DNA of 64,000 nucleotides. Source: Polytrichum commune (lineage: Eukaryota > Streptophyta > Polytrichopsida > Polytrichales > Polytrichaceae). The position numbers were made by a program, and so were the translations under genes. Position 1 is the first letter of the stretch. Every line of letters starts with the position of its first letter. The DNA is taken from NCBI GenBank assembly GCA_950295325.1, contig OX485805.1:13240501-13304500 (forward strand), given 5' to 3'. Of this stretch, positions 48,333-58,516 are shown piece after piece. The notes beneath the pieces are model-generated. The model did not search any database. It saw only the letters and a list, made by a program, of their open reading frames with translations, and had not been told where the DNA came from.

Positions 48333-48647
48333 GAGGGAATACATGGTCGTTGGTCGCCTTGTAAGGGGGCGATGTTATGTGTTGGGTTGCTTGCTTATGG
48401 TGTGGTAATGACATACCGATGTCGTATCTAGTTATGGCCACTACACATGGGCTATGTTAGGAATAGAGGCTTTGAAATCTCGTGCCTAAGGTATGTGGAC
48501 CTTATGTGGTCGTTCTTTCTAATCGGACATATAAGGTGGATGAGTTTTAGAACAATTACACGCTTATCCTAGGATATAAAACATGTGATTAGTACAAGGT
48601 GGTTAGAAAATGCTTAGTTGGGGTTCACTTTTCATAGCATTACCCAG
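48333..48647. other. Gene-free stretch
   Basis: A reverse-orientation copy of the repeat A end motif lies near 48505-48540 (GTGGTCGTTCTTTCTAATCG). No gene. Confidence 0.4.
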
Positions 48648-49155
48648 TCGTGTGGTTGTGTTTTGTCTTATATTTAGCATGTGTCATGGGCCTCCACTAT
48701 CTTATCTTCATGGGAAGAAACGTAGGAAATAGGAAGAAACTAACGTTCGTACGAATAATGAAGAGTTTTATTTTGATTAGTAAGAACGTTATGAACAATG
48801 TTGGTGTTTTCGAGTATAGTGTTGCTATGCATGGTGATTGTAGGGAATAATGTTGGGATGAACGATGTTTCTTGTGGATATTCGTGAGATGAATGGTAAA
48901 TCATGTGGAGTTATAAGGGTTAATTTCCATGTAGGCCGCTTGGGATGAAAATTCCACCAGATGAAATCTACATTTCCACTAGAATTTGGTGGGCAAGTGG
49001 CTTACATGGAAACTAACCCTAACTCCACCCAAATTTTCCAAGTTCAGCATGAATGTTTGAATAGTAAATGATTATTCTTGGGGTGTTCACAAAATATAAT
49101 TGACATATTCTAGGGTCATGGAACCAATCTGCATGGTTGAATAATGTTATGAGTC
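48648..49155. repeat. Dispersed repeat family D, copy 2, carrying a MITE
   Basis: Matches 42116-42510 on both sides of the 103-bp insert at 48917-49019. Confidence 0.75.
48917..49019. mobile_element. 103-bp Harbinger-like MITE with TAA duplication
   Basis: Nearly a full foldback: GGGTTAATTTCCATGTAGGC and its reverse complement form the arms. TAA flanks it at 48914-48916 and 49020-49022. The related sequence at 42116-42510 lacks it. Confidence 0.85.
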
Positions 49156-49588
49156 ACCTATAACCTTTTTGCCAAGTTTTTAGAAGTGTCGTGTACCTAG
49201 CACAAATGCTACATGTACTCAAATTTGGAACTTCATGGGGACACAAGAGTGAACACCGGATGTGAAGGTACGTGATCATGTTAGAAGGCATTTGGAGCTC
49301 CATATGCAATTTTAGCCATTGGATCAAATCATGATTTGTCTCACATGGTTAGTGATTGTAAAATTTATTTTAAACTTCATAGTTGGAGTTGAGATGCAAA
49401 ATTTATAAGAGGTTAAACGGAAGATCCACTTACCTTTTAAAAGACTCGCACAAGTATATCCTCCCAAGTGTGTTAAATGTTGGACCTACAATGGGCCCTT
49501 TCATTTCTTTTATGAAATATATGGATTTCCATTGCAAGAGAATACTCATACAACTAGGCACTATAACATTGACAAGAGCCATGCTTGA
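49156..49588. other. Gene-free stretch
   Basis: An 80-codon frame at 49383-49625 runs into the MITE and has no family. Nothing else recognised. Confidence 0.35.
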
Positions 49589-49596
49589 AGGGGAAT

Positions 49597-49866
49597 CTCG
49601 GGGGGTTCACTGGCGAAAATTGTAGAACAACGTGCGATAAAAAATAGGGTCTAATATATTCATTGTAGATAAATTTTGTAAAAAACTTACATATAATATA
49701 GGGGGTTTTAAAATAGTGAAAAAAAGATTACATGTAAAATACCATCACACCTTTATTTTGAAAAATACCATACCTTATAATCTTTTCTGCAAGGTAAATA
49801 GCCCCCCAATAAATAAGTCCCGAACGCATGTGTATGCGAAATATAAGAGGGAGTGAACCCCCCGAG
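49597..49866. mobile_element. hAT-like MITE-2 copy with 8-bp duplication
   Basis: 270 bp, ends CTCGGGGGGTTCACT, flanked by AGGGGAAT at 49589-49596 and 49867-49874 (exact). It has an extra 25-bp AT-rich segment compared with the copy at 29086. Confidence 0.92.
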
Positions 49867-49874
49867 AGGGGAAT

Positions 49875-50749
49875 GATAATAGTGGTCCCTAGATTTTGAA
49901 CACATGGTCCAATCTCATTGTAACACGTGTTTTTATTTGTGTCCGTTATTGAGTAAATGGCCTTGCCATATACTAGTCGATTATAGGTGTCTAATTAAGA
50001 AAAATGATCACATGGAGTCCACTTACCTTACCTTGCCTTGAACCTTTGTTTAATTGTAGTGACAAGAAACATATAACTTAAACATGCAAATATCACATAT
50101 TTAGGAAGTGTCATATGTAGTAAATGAACTTGGACCCATTGCACTTGTGCACAAGAAAATCAAGAAATGATAGAGTTTGCATCTAGATATGATGTATACC
50201 CAATTGGATTCAACAAGTTTGTAATGCGCCCCTTGTTATATACCACACCACCTCTTACTAACCTTCCATCATGGCACATGCATGTTACACCTATGTGCCC
50301 ATAGTACATAGATGATTGGATATTTAGATCGGTAGGGGGGAGGGGGGGGGGGTCGCAAATACTCAAAGAGGGCTCAATCCATAAAATATGTAGAATGATG
50401 TTCACATGATGAGTGTAATTAGTGATGTGCTAATAGAGTATAATATAGCATTAAATTTTAATTAAAAGGTAGTAAATAAACATACAAATAAAAGATAAAA
50501 ATCACAAGCACTCACCCTAACCTCGCCCCTACCCTCTCCTCCCCCTGGCCACCCCTCCACATGTCCATCTAGCTAAACATTGCGCCATCCGTTCAACAGT
50601 GGCATTGCATGATGCAGTTTGCAAAATGGTGATTGTGTCGATGCCCATGCCGTTTAGTTTCAAATTAGGTGGTAGATGTTAAATGCGTAAAGGTTCGGAT
50701 TTGAAACTTTGGGTGGTAGGAGACTTGCCAGTTGTCATTGTATGGATGG
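49875..50749. other. Gene-free stretch
   Basis: A repeat A relative at about 49880-50010 (ATTATAGGTGTCTAATTAAG). A G run near 50340. No gene. Confidence 0.4.
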
Positions 50750-51019
50750 GGTTTTGTTGGGGTTCTTAAGTTGAGGCTTTGTTTCAAGAACATGTTTGTT
50801 TAGAATAGTAGTAGTGAGGGAGCGAATGGATGTCACTTGGAGCTATTTATGAAGGAGGTTTGGATGTGTGGTGTGGAGGGGGGGGGGGGGTGGGGGTTGT
50901 GTTGGTTAGTAACACGTGTCATGGTTTTATGGTGTACACCTACTATTTGGCCAACATTGAGTACATGGAGAGGTTGGAATTTCCATCCACGTTTTGCAAT
51001 TGCATGTAGGAGGGTAGTA

Positions 51020-51426
51020 AGGTAGGGGTGGCTATTTCCGTCCAAATTTCAGATGTGCCTAGTTGGGATGTTGAAACTATTTTTTTTATAAATTTTGAGC
51101 ACTCCGCAAAGCTGGTGCAAGAGCAACTATGAAAAAATCAAAAACTTCCGGCATGTTTATGATTTCCTACAATTTTTTAAAGGAAACCTTGTAGAGTGAC
51201 CAACACTCGCACATAGGGTACGTGGTATATCTACCGGGTGGATTTCTAAAACCGACTGCTGGCATAATTAAACCGACCGCTGGCAGCCAATGAAATGTTG
51301 GCAGCGTTGTGAACGGTACAAGCACCTTGATAGGTGCTTTTGTAAACCCAGGTAAAAGCACCTAGAAAGGTGCTTCCGACATAGGGGTCGACTTTAGGAC
51401 CCACATGGAAATTGCCACCCCTACCT
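51020..51426. mobile_element. 407-bp MITE with TA duplication
   Basis: Ends AGGTAGGGGTGGC(T/A)ATTTCC as inverted repeats, flanked by TA at 51018-51019 and 51427-51428. The right part has two internal hairpins (AAGCACCT...AGGTGCTT and AAGCACCT...AGGTGCTT again). The terminus AGGTAG(G/A)GG is shared with the 718-bp element at 10319. No coding. Confidence 0.85.
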
Positions 51427-51635
51427 TATATTTCTTTAGTTTGTGTTGGATGGTTGTCTCTAGGAAATTGTCATCGAAGTATGTGAACTCAATAAAACGT
51501 AGGAACGTTGCATTGAAGTGGTGCATGGGTGGGGAGGCCCTCAAGGGGGATGTACGGGCATTGGATATTGTCGTTCCGTGGGAGGATCCATTTTGGAACC
51601 TTGTGTTCAATGAGGGTGGAATGGGTGGTGCTTCC

Positions 51636-52918
51636 GAGGGCATAAAATTGACACCCTGGGGGGTGTATTTTGCTTCCTAGAGTGTCCTAGGACACCCAAA
51701 TCTCAAACAGGGTGTCCCCGAGGACACCCAAAAATCCTACAAGGGTGTCCTTTTTACACCCAAAAAAAATTCGGGGTGTCCCCTGTACTTGTAGGGCCTA
51801 TCAGTGTATATGTTTGACAAAGTTTTTGCAAGTTTTTCTTTTTTGACACGCAAAAACTTGCACCAAAAAAAAATGCACATCAATTGACACGCACATTCTA
51901 GAAAGTGACACGTACTGTGACTTGTGAAGAAAAAAATCACACGTCAATTGACACACTAGAAATATAAGGAGTTTGGTGCGGATACCAAATTTGTGGCACA
52001 ATTTTTGGACATTTCTAAGAGGTGGTGAGATCCATTTTCAAGACTCTACAGGAGTGGTGCATTCACATATATTGCATTATGCACCATTGCCTCATGCAAT
52101 TGAGTTTGGTGGTGATGGTACCCTCCATGGGTGCAAGGTGATTGCACAGGCCTATGTGGTTAAGGTGATAGAATCATTGCAGCAACGATTTCCTGATTTG
52201 AAGCTCTTCAATGCAACTAAGCTATTTAGCCCTGTCTGTTTTTCAACAGACTTGACACTTCTTCATCGAAATGCTCGTTTATGGCTTCAGAGTTTCATTG
52301 ACCACTTCTGCACTAATGGAGGGAATCTTTTTGATGAGCGTGGTTTAAAATCAGAGCTTCGAGGTTTTTTGGATACACTTCATATTTCATGTGGTGGTCT
52401 TAAAATGCACCAAGCTTGGATGGTTTATTCTTCCAATTTGGACTATGTTGGAAGATATCCTCATATGACAAAGTTGTGGCAAGCTGTTCTTGTAATTCCT
52501 GCTAGTACAACTTCTTGTGAGAGAGGATTTTCTACTCAAAATCATATTAAATCTACTTTACGGTGTAGTTTGGTATTAGAGACTTTGGAAGCACAAATGA
52601 GAGTTGCAATGGCAAAAATCCCCATAGAGGCCATTGACTTTGAACAAGTATGGGTAAAGTGGTGTGCTATGAAAGGCCGCCGCTTGTAGGTTTGATTTGC
52701 ATTGCAAGTTATGATATGTAGTGATTTTTTTGATTTTTAATTGAAATTTTGAAATGATATTATATATTTTTCAAAATTGTACCTATTTTGACCCAAAAAA
52801 AAATTAAGAGAAATTTATGAGGACACCCAAAAATTGGAGCAGGGTGTCCTTGGGACACCCAAAATTTGGGACAGGGTGTCCCCTGGAAATTTGGCTAGGG
52901 TGTCAAATTTATGGCCTG
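51636..52918 (+). mobile_element. 1283-bp hAT element, internally deleted
   Basis: Left end GAGGGCATAAAATTGACACC and right end the reverse complement of CAGGCCATAAATTTGACACC. The 8-bp duplication GTGCTTCC lies at 51628-51635 and 52919-52926. GGGTGTCC or GGACACCC repeats fill both subterminal regions (about five left, five right). It keeps only the C-terminal part of the transposase gene, so it probably arose by internal deletion. Confidence 0.93.
51973..52689 (+). CDS. hAT transposase, C-terminal part
   Basis: A 238-codon frame without stops. From about residue 40 it resembles the C-terminal half of hAT transposases of the zinc-finger-862 type: SLQQRFPDLKLFNATKLFSP, then LRGFLDTLHISCGG, AWMVYSSNLDYVGRYPHMTK, and the dimerisation tract LVIPASTTSCERGFSTQNHIKS (quoted parts only), followed by LETLEAQMRVAM. 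The BED/TTF finger and the DDE core's first acidic residues are missing, so it cannot cut DNA alone, though the dimerisation domain is intact. The first 35-40 residues are probably not native. Its open frame fits a young element rather than host use. Confidence 0.8.
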   Translation: MVRIPNLWHNFWTFLRGGEIHFQDSTGVVHSHILHYAPLPHAIEFGGDGTLHGCKVIAQAYVVKVIESLQQRFPDLKLFNATKLFSPVCFSTDLTLLHRNARLWLQSFIDHFCTNGGNLFDERGLKSELRGFLDTLHISCGGLKMHQAWMVYSSNLDYVGRYPHMTKLWQAVLVIPASTTSCERGFSTQNHIKSTLRCSLVLETLEAQMRVAMAKIPIEAIDFEQVWVKWCAMKGRRL

Positions 52919-53110
52919 GTGCTTCCTTTAGTGATACATTTCAAGTTGGTTAGGTGATGAGTGAGGAGCATTTATGTAGTGTGTTGTGGAGCATTGTTGT
53001 GTATGCTCAAACTTAGTGTCTTGGTGATTGGGTGTTTATATGAGACAAGGAGATGGGGCCATGTACTCACATAGTTTGGGCATGGTTGAAGGGGCAACAT
53101 ATAGAGAAAA

Positions 53111-53767
53111 TTGCATTGGGCTATTACATATGTTTCATGTCCATTTGAATTTGAGGGTTTGGGGGGTTTGGGAGGGATATATTACGGATTGTGCCCACAA
53201 GGTGCGAGGGAGGAAGATGGTATGAGCTTTTGTATGATGGGTGTTTTACGAGGATATATTATTCAATTCATTGATTGAAGACCATCGATAGGGGTGCACT
53301 CTAATTGGATATAGGCATACGAGTGCACATATTGAACGATGTCGAGTATGTTGCCGACTACGTGTTATTGTTTCATTGTAAATCTTCCTATGTTCTATAG
53401 TTCTTTGGCATTTAAATTAATATTGTCAAGATGTGCATTATGTGAGTGAGTGCCAAGTTATGTCTAAGAATAAGTGCCTACAATGAGTTTGCGAGTGCAA
53501 ATAAATTATTCAACCTTGACTCTTAGTTGCATGAACCTTTTTTTCTTTTTCTTTCCTTTGTGTAGAGTTGTTGGAGGGGTGGATGCATGTTGATCAATAG
53601 GATCAAAGTGCCAACTATAGTTTGAAGTATTATAAATCATATTAAGAATTCAATGTTGAAATCGGTGCAAATTAAGATATAGTATTATCTATACGTAGTG
53701 GAAACCTTCCAATCCAAGCCAGTGTCAGTGTGTAGTTAAGGGTTGAAGGTCAAGACTTTGTGACAAC
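53111..53767. other. Gene-free stretch
   Basis: The first 100-200 bp may be more of LINE copy 3 but are too decayed to align. No gene. Confidence 0.4.
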
Positions 53768-53770
53768 TAA

Positions 53771-54265
53771 GGGGCGGTTTACACTATGGACCATGAAGTT
53801 GTCCCACGGCCGTCTAAGCGATGTGATTGGACGTTGAAGTCGTCCCGGGACGACTTGGGTTTACACCAAGGAAAAAATGGCAGAGTGACCACGGAGATTG
53901 AGGTCCACAAATTTGTTTTTTTAAGCCTACTCTATCCACTGCCATGGTCCAACGGGTTTTCCGTTGGGACAAGCAAAAGAGGTGGTCTAGGAAAAATAGC
54001 AAGGGCCCATGTCAAAAAAATGCCGTTTTAATGATTTTTTTAATTTTTTTAATGATTTTTTTTCCAACTTAGTTAATGACTCCACTTTTTGGTGCATGGT
54101 CATTCTTCATGGTCCACATTCGGTTTACACCTAGTGAAGGGCCCACGAACCATGAAAACTAATGTTTTAGTAACTCGGACCATGGAAGTCGTCCCATGAA
54201 GTCGTCCCACGCAAAATAGGCCTCTTACGTGGGACGACTTCATGGTCCATAGTGTAAACCGCCCC
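53771..54265. mobile_element. 495-bp Harbinger-like MITE, TAA duplication
   Basis: Long inverted repeat starting GGGGCGGTTTACACTATGGA, about 37 bp, flanked by TAA at 53768-53770 and 54266-54268. GTCGTCCC/GGGACGAC motifs repeat near both ends. The frame inside is not a transposase. Confidence 0.9.
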
Positions 54266-54268
54266 TAA

Positions 54269-54630
54269 GAACATGAAGTAAATTGCTTTGGACTTTCTCC
54301 CACCATGTTTATTTAGAATGCAAGAAACATCTGAATACACTTATTAGATAATTGAAACATGAAGCCCTTAACTTGGTTTAGCATAGAGAATCATGTAGAA
54401 GGTCAAGAGTTAATGATTTCAAGCAAGTTCACATGGTTCATAACATTACTTAGATGATGAATAGCAACGATTAAATATTAAAGACTTTGGATATTGGAAT
54501 CCCATTGCTTTAGACTCGATCTGAAGTTAGGGGCAATTGAATACAACTCATCAACTGAGTAATGTTATGTTATGTTTTCCCATAAAATAATTACAGAATA
54601 TGCTCATATAATCGTGTAAGTTTGGGAGTC
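54269..54630. other. Gene-free stretch
   Basis: Nothing recognised. Confidence 0.4.
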
Positions 54631-54633
54631 TGA

Positions 54634-55132
54634 GGGTCACTTCACACATGAGCCAAGAACCGTGACCATGAAATTGTGAGAGCCCAAAAGAAAGTGTCCA
54701 AAGGCCATCCCAACACACCTCCAAATTCATGTAGTGTGGTCACGGACCCTCAAGTGTAGTGTGAAGTCATATGTGACCGGGCCCTCAACCAAATGCTATT
54801 TTTATGAATTTCTATTCATGCGGATCCTCACACATGATAAAATAAAATGAATCAACAGTTGTGAGCGTTCAAAGTGCCATAGTCTCCTGGTTTTGTGTTA
54901 GGCCTACCTCCAAGAGGTGGTTTTGTGAAAAGAGTCCAAGCGACCATGAAACATGATCCATTGGATGCCATATAGGAATCCATGTAGACTTTACATCCAT
55001 CTTGCATTCACATATTCTGTCGGTCCCTTGAGCTAGTGTGAAGCAAATTTGGACCGGCTCCGCCTTTTCCACCAATGAGAGTGCTTGAAGTGTAATGGTC
55101 ATGGGCTCTCAGTCTCGTGTGTGAAGTGGCCT
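54634..55132 (-). mobile_element. 499-bp MITE family H2, copy 2
   Basis: GGGTCACTTCACACATGAG at the left and the reverse complement of AGGCCACTTCACACACGAG at the right, with TGA at 54631-54633 and 55133-55135. It aligns in opposite orientation with 41442-41938. Confidence 0.8.
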
Positions 55133-55148
55133 TGAGTATGAAGGTGCA

Positions 55149-55655
55149 CTAAAGGAGACTACACATCAAATCTCCCCTTAGGAATTTCCTTATACAATCT
55201 AACCTTGATAATGTCACACCATCCATTTCACCACAAAGAGTGATATAAACAAGGTGTGACATATTTGATAATGTCACATTTTGAAGATTTGTGCATAATG
55301 TGATATTATCAAAAAATGGGTAGAGAATCAAAATAAAATTACAATGTAAAAAAGAAAATAACAAATACGAGACTTCAATGTTTTTGAATGTAAAATCTAA
55401 TTCAAAATTGTGAATAACAACAAGAGCACATCTTAATGTGTCATTGAGATCAGGTAAAGACCTCTCACTAGAGACAAAGAAGCTTCTAATGTCACATTGT
55501 TTTGTTGATGTTAAATGTGCAACACCGATTCTAATGAGTTTGTCATGGATTTTTTCCATTCCTAACAACTCCAGAGTGTTGAAAATCTGAGAACCTTGGC
55601 TAGCCATAAAATTCAAATCATCTTTAGCATATTTTTGTGCATCGCTTAGCTTCAC
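55149..55655 (-). pseudogene. Transposase C-terminal frame with a PIP-box-like motif
   Basis: 168 codons, starting MKLSDAQKYAKDDLNF. The first half (helical, acidic) resembles the C-terminal helical region of pogo/Tigger transposases, followed by TKQCDIRSFF. The second half is hydrophobic and runs through the element's end, so it is not native. Moderate to low certainty. Confidence 0.4.
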
Positions 55656-55900
55656 TACTTTAGACTCATCATCACTGCATGACCCTTTCGACTACTACAA
55701 TCTGTCCATCCAACCGTCACATACAATCCATCCATACTTGGTATTATCACATTTACACTACGGATTTTGGAAGAAAAAAATTGACACTACCATGGGTGAT
55801 AGGGATAATAACGAGGGAGATTTACACTATGAAAATCGGTTTCAAACTTTTAGGTGACAATATCAAGGTGTTCTATTAACAAGGGTGACATTATCAAGGT
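55202..55900 (-). mobile_element. 699-bp pogo-like element with TA duplication
   Basis: Inverted ends ACCTTGATAATGTCAC, flanked by TA at 55200-55201 and 55901-55902. GATAATGTCACA motifs recur inside. It holds most of a minus-strand frame (55149-55655) whose QCDIRSFF fits a PCNA-interacting box (QxxIxxFF), found in some pogo/Tigger transposases. The DDE core is absent. Superfamily is inferred from TA target and this motif. Confidence 0.7.
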
Positions 55901-55902
55901 TA

Positions 55903-56154
55903 GACTGAAAAGCAAGGTAAGCCTACAAGTACATAATTTAGGATTCAGACTCAAGCTCAAAAGGCTACAGTGGCTTTTGGTAGGACTTAAAATTGATCAA
56001 AATCAACTAGCCAAAATAGGATGGCGCTCTCACAATGCTTCTTTCATGACGTGGATCTTGTACTGCCAATAAACTAACAAACAACATACTGTTCTCCCCC
56101 TTTAATATGACACATTTGGTTGTGCAAGAAAGTGTCGTTTTATCCAAATGTCAT
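55903..56154. other. Short intergenic stretch, TGTCATATTA hairpin
   Basis: AATATGACACATTTGG near 56104 and CCAAATGTCATATTA near 56145 form an inverted pair, possibly one end of the larger pogo element. Confidence 0.4.
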
Positions 56155-56167
56155 ATTATTGAGGTTT

Positions 56168-56359
56168 GGTCCGAGATGACCTTAAACTACCGGGTGATGG
56201 TAGAGAGGGATACCCAAATCTCAAGGAAGAGGTTGGCGGTTCGAATCCCGGCTGTGAAATCTCCTCTCTACTTGACGGAAAACTTGCCAGGTGGTGAACT
56301 GCCTCCTGTGCTTTGGCGTTGGCCTGTCGGCCTTCTGTCTCAAAAGAAATAAAAAATAA
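56168..56359 (+). mobile_element. tRNA-derived SINE with 13-bp duplication
   Basis: 192 bp. The tRNA-like head has an A-box-like GGTGATGGTAGAGAGGG and a perfect B box GGTTCGAATCC near 56236. The body carries CCTGTCGGCC and ends in an A-rich tail (AAAAGAAATAAAAAATAA). It is flanked by ATTATTGAGGTTT at 56155-56167 and 56360-56372. A real tRNA gene is excluded by the tail and duplication. Confidence 0.9.
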
Positions 56360-56519
56360 ATTATTGAGGTTTTTCAAGAAATTGACCTATTCCGATGTAA
56401 AATGTCATTTGTACACATAATGAAGATACAAAAGTATGAAAGAACATCTTTTATTAGAGAAATATGCTCACAACATCACACAATATGGGGTTAAATACAT
56501 ATAATCCCATGACGATGTC

Positions 56520-57930
56520 TTTACCATATCACACACTACGAGAGTGATAATTGATTGTCTTCCTGATGATGTTGGAATTTGACATCTTGTTCAATTCATC
56601 CATAAAAGATTGCATGTTCATCACATCTACACCTGAAAACTTCAAAGGATGCTTAGATTTTATAGTGATTGGGCATACTCATGAGTTTGAGGAAGCTTGA
56701 CTATTGGTGTTCGCTAGTCATCCACCCCCCCCCCAATTGGCTCTTCATTCAAATTTAAACCCAAAATGGATTTCTCTACCTTATGCCAAATCCAACAACT
56801 CGACTTTGTTGTACTTTGCATCAACAATTCCCTCTCCTACCGGTTTCGCATATTCTTCAATAGGCATTTTGTTGCTTCAAATATTCAAAGAGGAAACGAG
56901 GTTTGCCAATGCACTTGTTCCTTCTTTCATTCTCAATTTCTCATGTTCATGATCCATGTCAAAATTGGCACTCCAGACTGCAAGTAAAATCTTGGGCATC
57001 CTCCAATTGTTTTGTATTATATGGGGATTCACCTCTCTCCACACTTGAGAGCACTAAATTGCTCAAGGCTTGGTGAGTAGTAGGATAATCAAATTGAGAG
57101 AGGACCCACTTCAAAAGCTTCTTCTTAAACTATACTTTGAATGAAGCAATTGTTTCATGATCCAAGGGTTGTACCACACTTGTAACATTAGGTGACAATA
57201 AAGCAATAATAATATTGTTGAACTGCAAGGTTGAAAACCAAATGATTCACCCCCTACTAGCATGCTCAAGGGAATGAATAACAAACATGTCTATAATTAA
57301 AAGTACCTTCCCCCTTTTGAGGTTTGAGATGTACATTGAGGCTCATCATCCAACTCTCAAGTACAACTGATGTCGTTCATGCCATTTGGTTTGCAAACCA
57401 CCATGCATGAGTTATAGGCAACCACCTTCCAAAGCATCTTGGGTGTAGAGATTTGTAAATAAACATAGATTTTAACTTGTCAGTGCATGTTTTGATTATA
57501 GCAAGACCAAGAGTGAAATGGTCCTTTTGAATTTTGCGCCCACGAACTTTTCATTACGCTAGTGTCTTGTTTGATTGGGCACGATAAAATAAAATAATCT
57601 CATCCACACCGTAAATATCTTCTGGTGCCATAACCAATGCGGAGGAGGTCTATGCTTACCAAATAATGTGCAAGTTGTTTTGTGTGGAGACGTGGTCATC
57701 AACACCGAAATTGTTGAAAAATTTACTGAAATGAAAAGCACATGCCAGTCAAGACTACTGCCACCTTTGGAGCCAAGAAATTGAAGAGTGGCATGGGCAT
57801 ACCCGGGAGTTAAAGTCGGCGAGGATTGAAATTTCCAATCCAAAGAGACGTGAGATTCATGTGTGTGGACAAATTTCAAATCAAGAAGAGATATCAACAA
57901 CTTCAAAACTCTAGTTTCCACAGCCAACAA
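56520..57930 (-). pseudogene. pogo/Tigger-like transposase, decayed
   Basis: Minus strand blocks, in order: DIYGVDEIILFYRAQSNKTL (about 57625-57560, first catalytic Asp in VDE), RGRKIQKDH and LGLAIIKTCTDK (about 57545-57480), LHPRCFG (about 57440), LLIIDMFVIH (about 57310-57260, position of the second Asp), and PNVTSVVQPLDHETIASFK (about 57200-57140, third Asp in QPLD), then LLKWVLSQFDY. This matches the DDE core of Tc1/mariner-superfamily pogo elements with the CENP-B-like architecture. Stops and frameshifts are frequent. The N-terminal helix-turn-helix was not recognised with confidence. The C-terminal region may continue to about 56520. Confidence 0.8.
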
Positions 57931-58460
57931 TCCATAAACCCTTCAACCTCCATCCAAACCCAAAAACTCAAAAATGTAATATATGTTTTGAAACCAAGGT
58001 TTCAAACAATTAACTTGAGTTAACTTCAATTAATCCATTGATGAATCACCATGTACTCCCCAATCCCAAGGCAAGTCCTCAACGACAATCCCACCACTTG
58101 CATGCATTAATCACCTATATTATATGATAGTTTGAGCCCTAAAAAATAAATCATATTATGAGCATCGTAGGTGTAGTATCGGGGTAAATTAACACTTGAA
58201 AGTTCGGTCAATCAAGGTGTCGTAGCTAGTATTGGAGTTAGACTATAAGTTAGACCTGCAATGGCCCCTCTACTAAACAATGGCTATCACCAATATATGG
58301 TGTACGAGAAAGCAACTCTCAAGTGGGCAACTAACGGGAGCCGTACGGCCGTGTACAACTAACTTGGACGACATGTGTCACAAGGTTGTTTTGTGTTTGT
58401 CGAAAGTCAAGCGAATGGAGGTCCCCCACTTTCAACCCGCATTGAGGACCCCAACGAGAT
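57931..58460. other. Gene-free stretch
   Basis: Possibly includes the damaged N-terminal coding region or terminus of the pogo element. Nothing else seen. Confidence 0.35.
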
Positions 58461-58516
58461 GATTGATGGATGGATGGATGGATGGATGGGTGGATGGGTG
58501 GATGGATGGGTGGATG
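58461..58516. repeat. (GGAT)n minisatellite
   Basis: About a dozen GGAT units with GGGT variants. Confidence 0.9.

Larger units (their letters stand above)
50750..53110 (-). mobile_element. LINE copy 3, decayed and twice interrupted
   Basis: Minus strand, from high to low coordinates: TWPHLL..KHP (about 53065-53030), the zinc-finger region of the LINE at 5475; then a hAT element; then FIEFTYFDDNF and LKKY (about 51505-51425); then a TA-flanked MITE; then LLHAIAKRGW (about 51015-50980); then ILNKHVLETK (about 50800-50770), the C-terminal block. The order matches copy 1. Removing the MITE with one TA joins KKY to TTLLHAI in frame, as in copy 1 (KYDPLINNI). Outer ends and duplication are not found. 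Confidence 0.72.
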
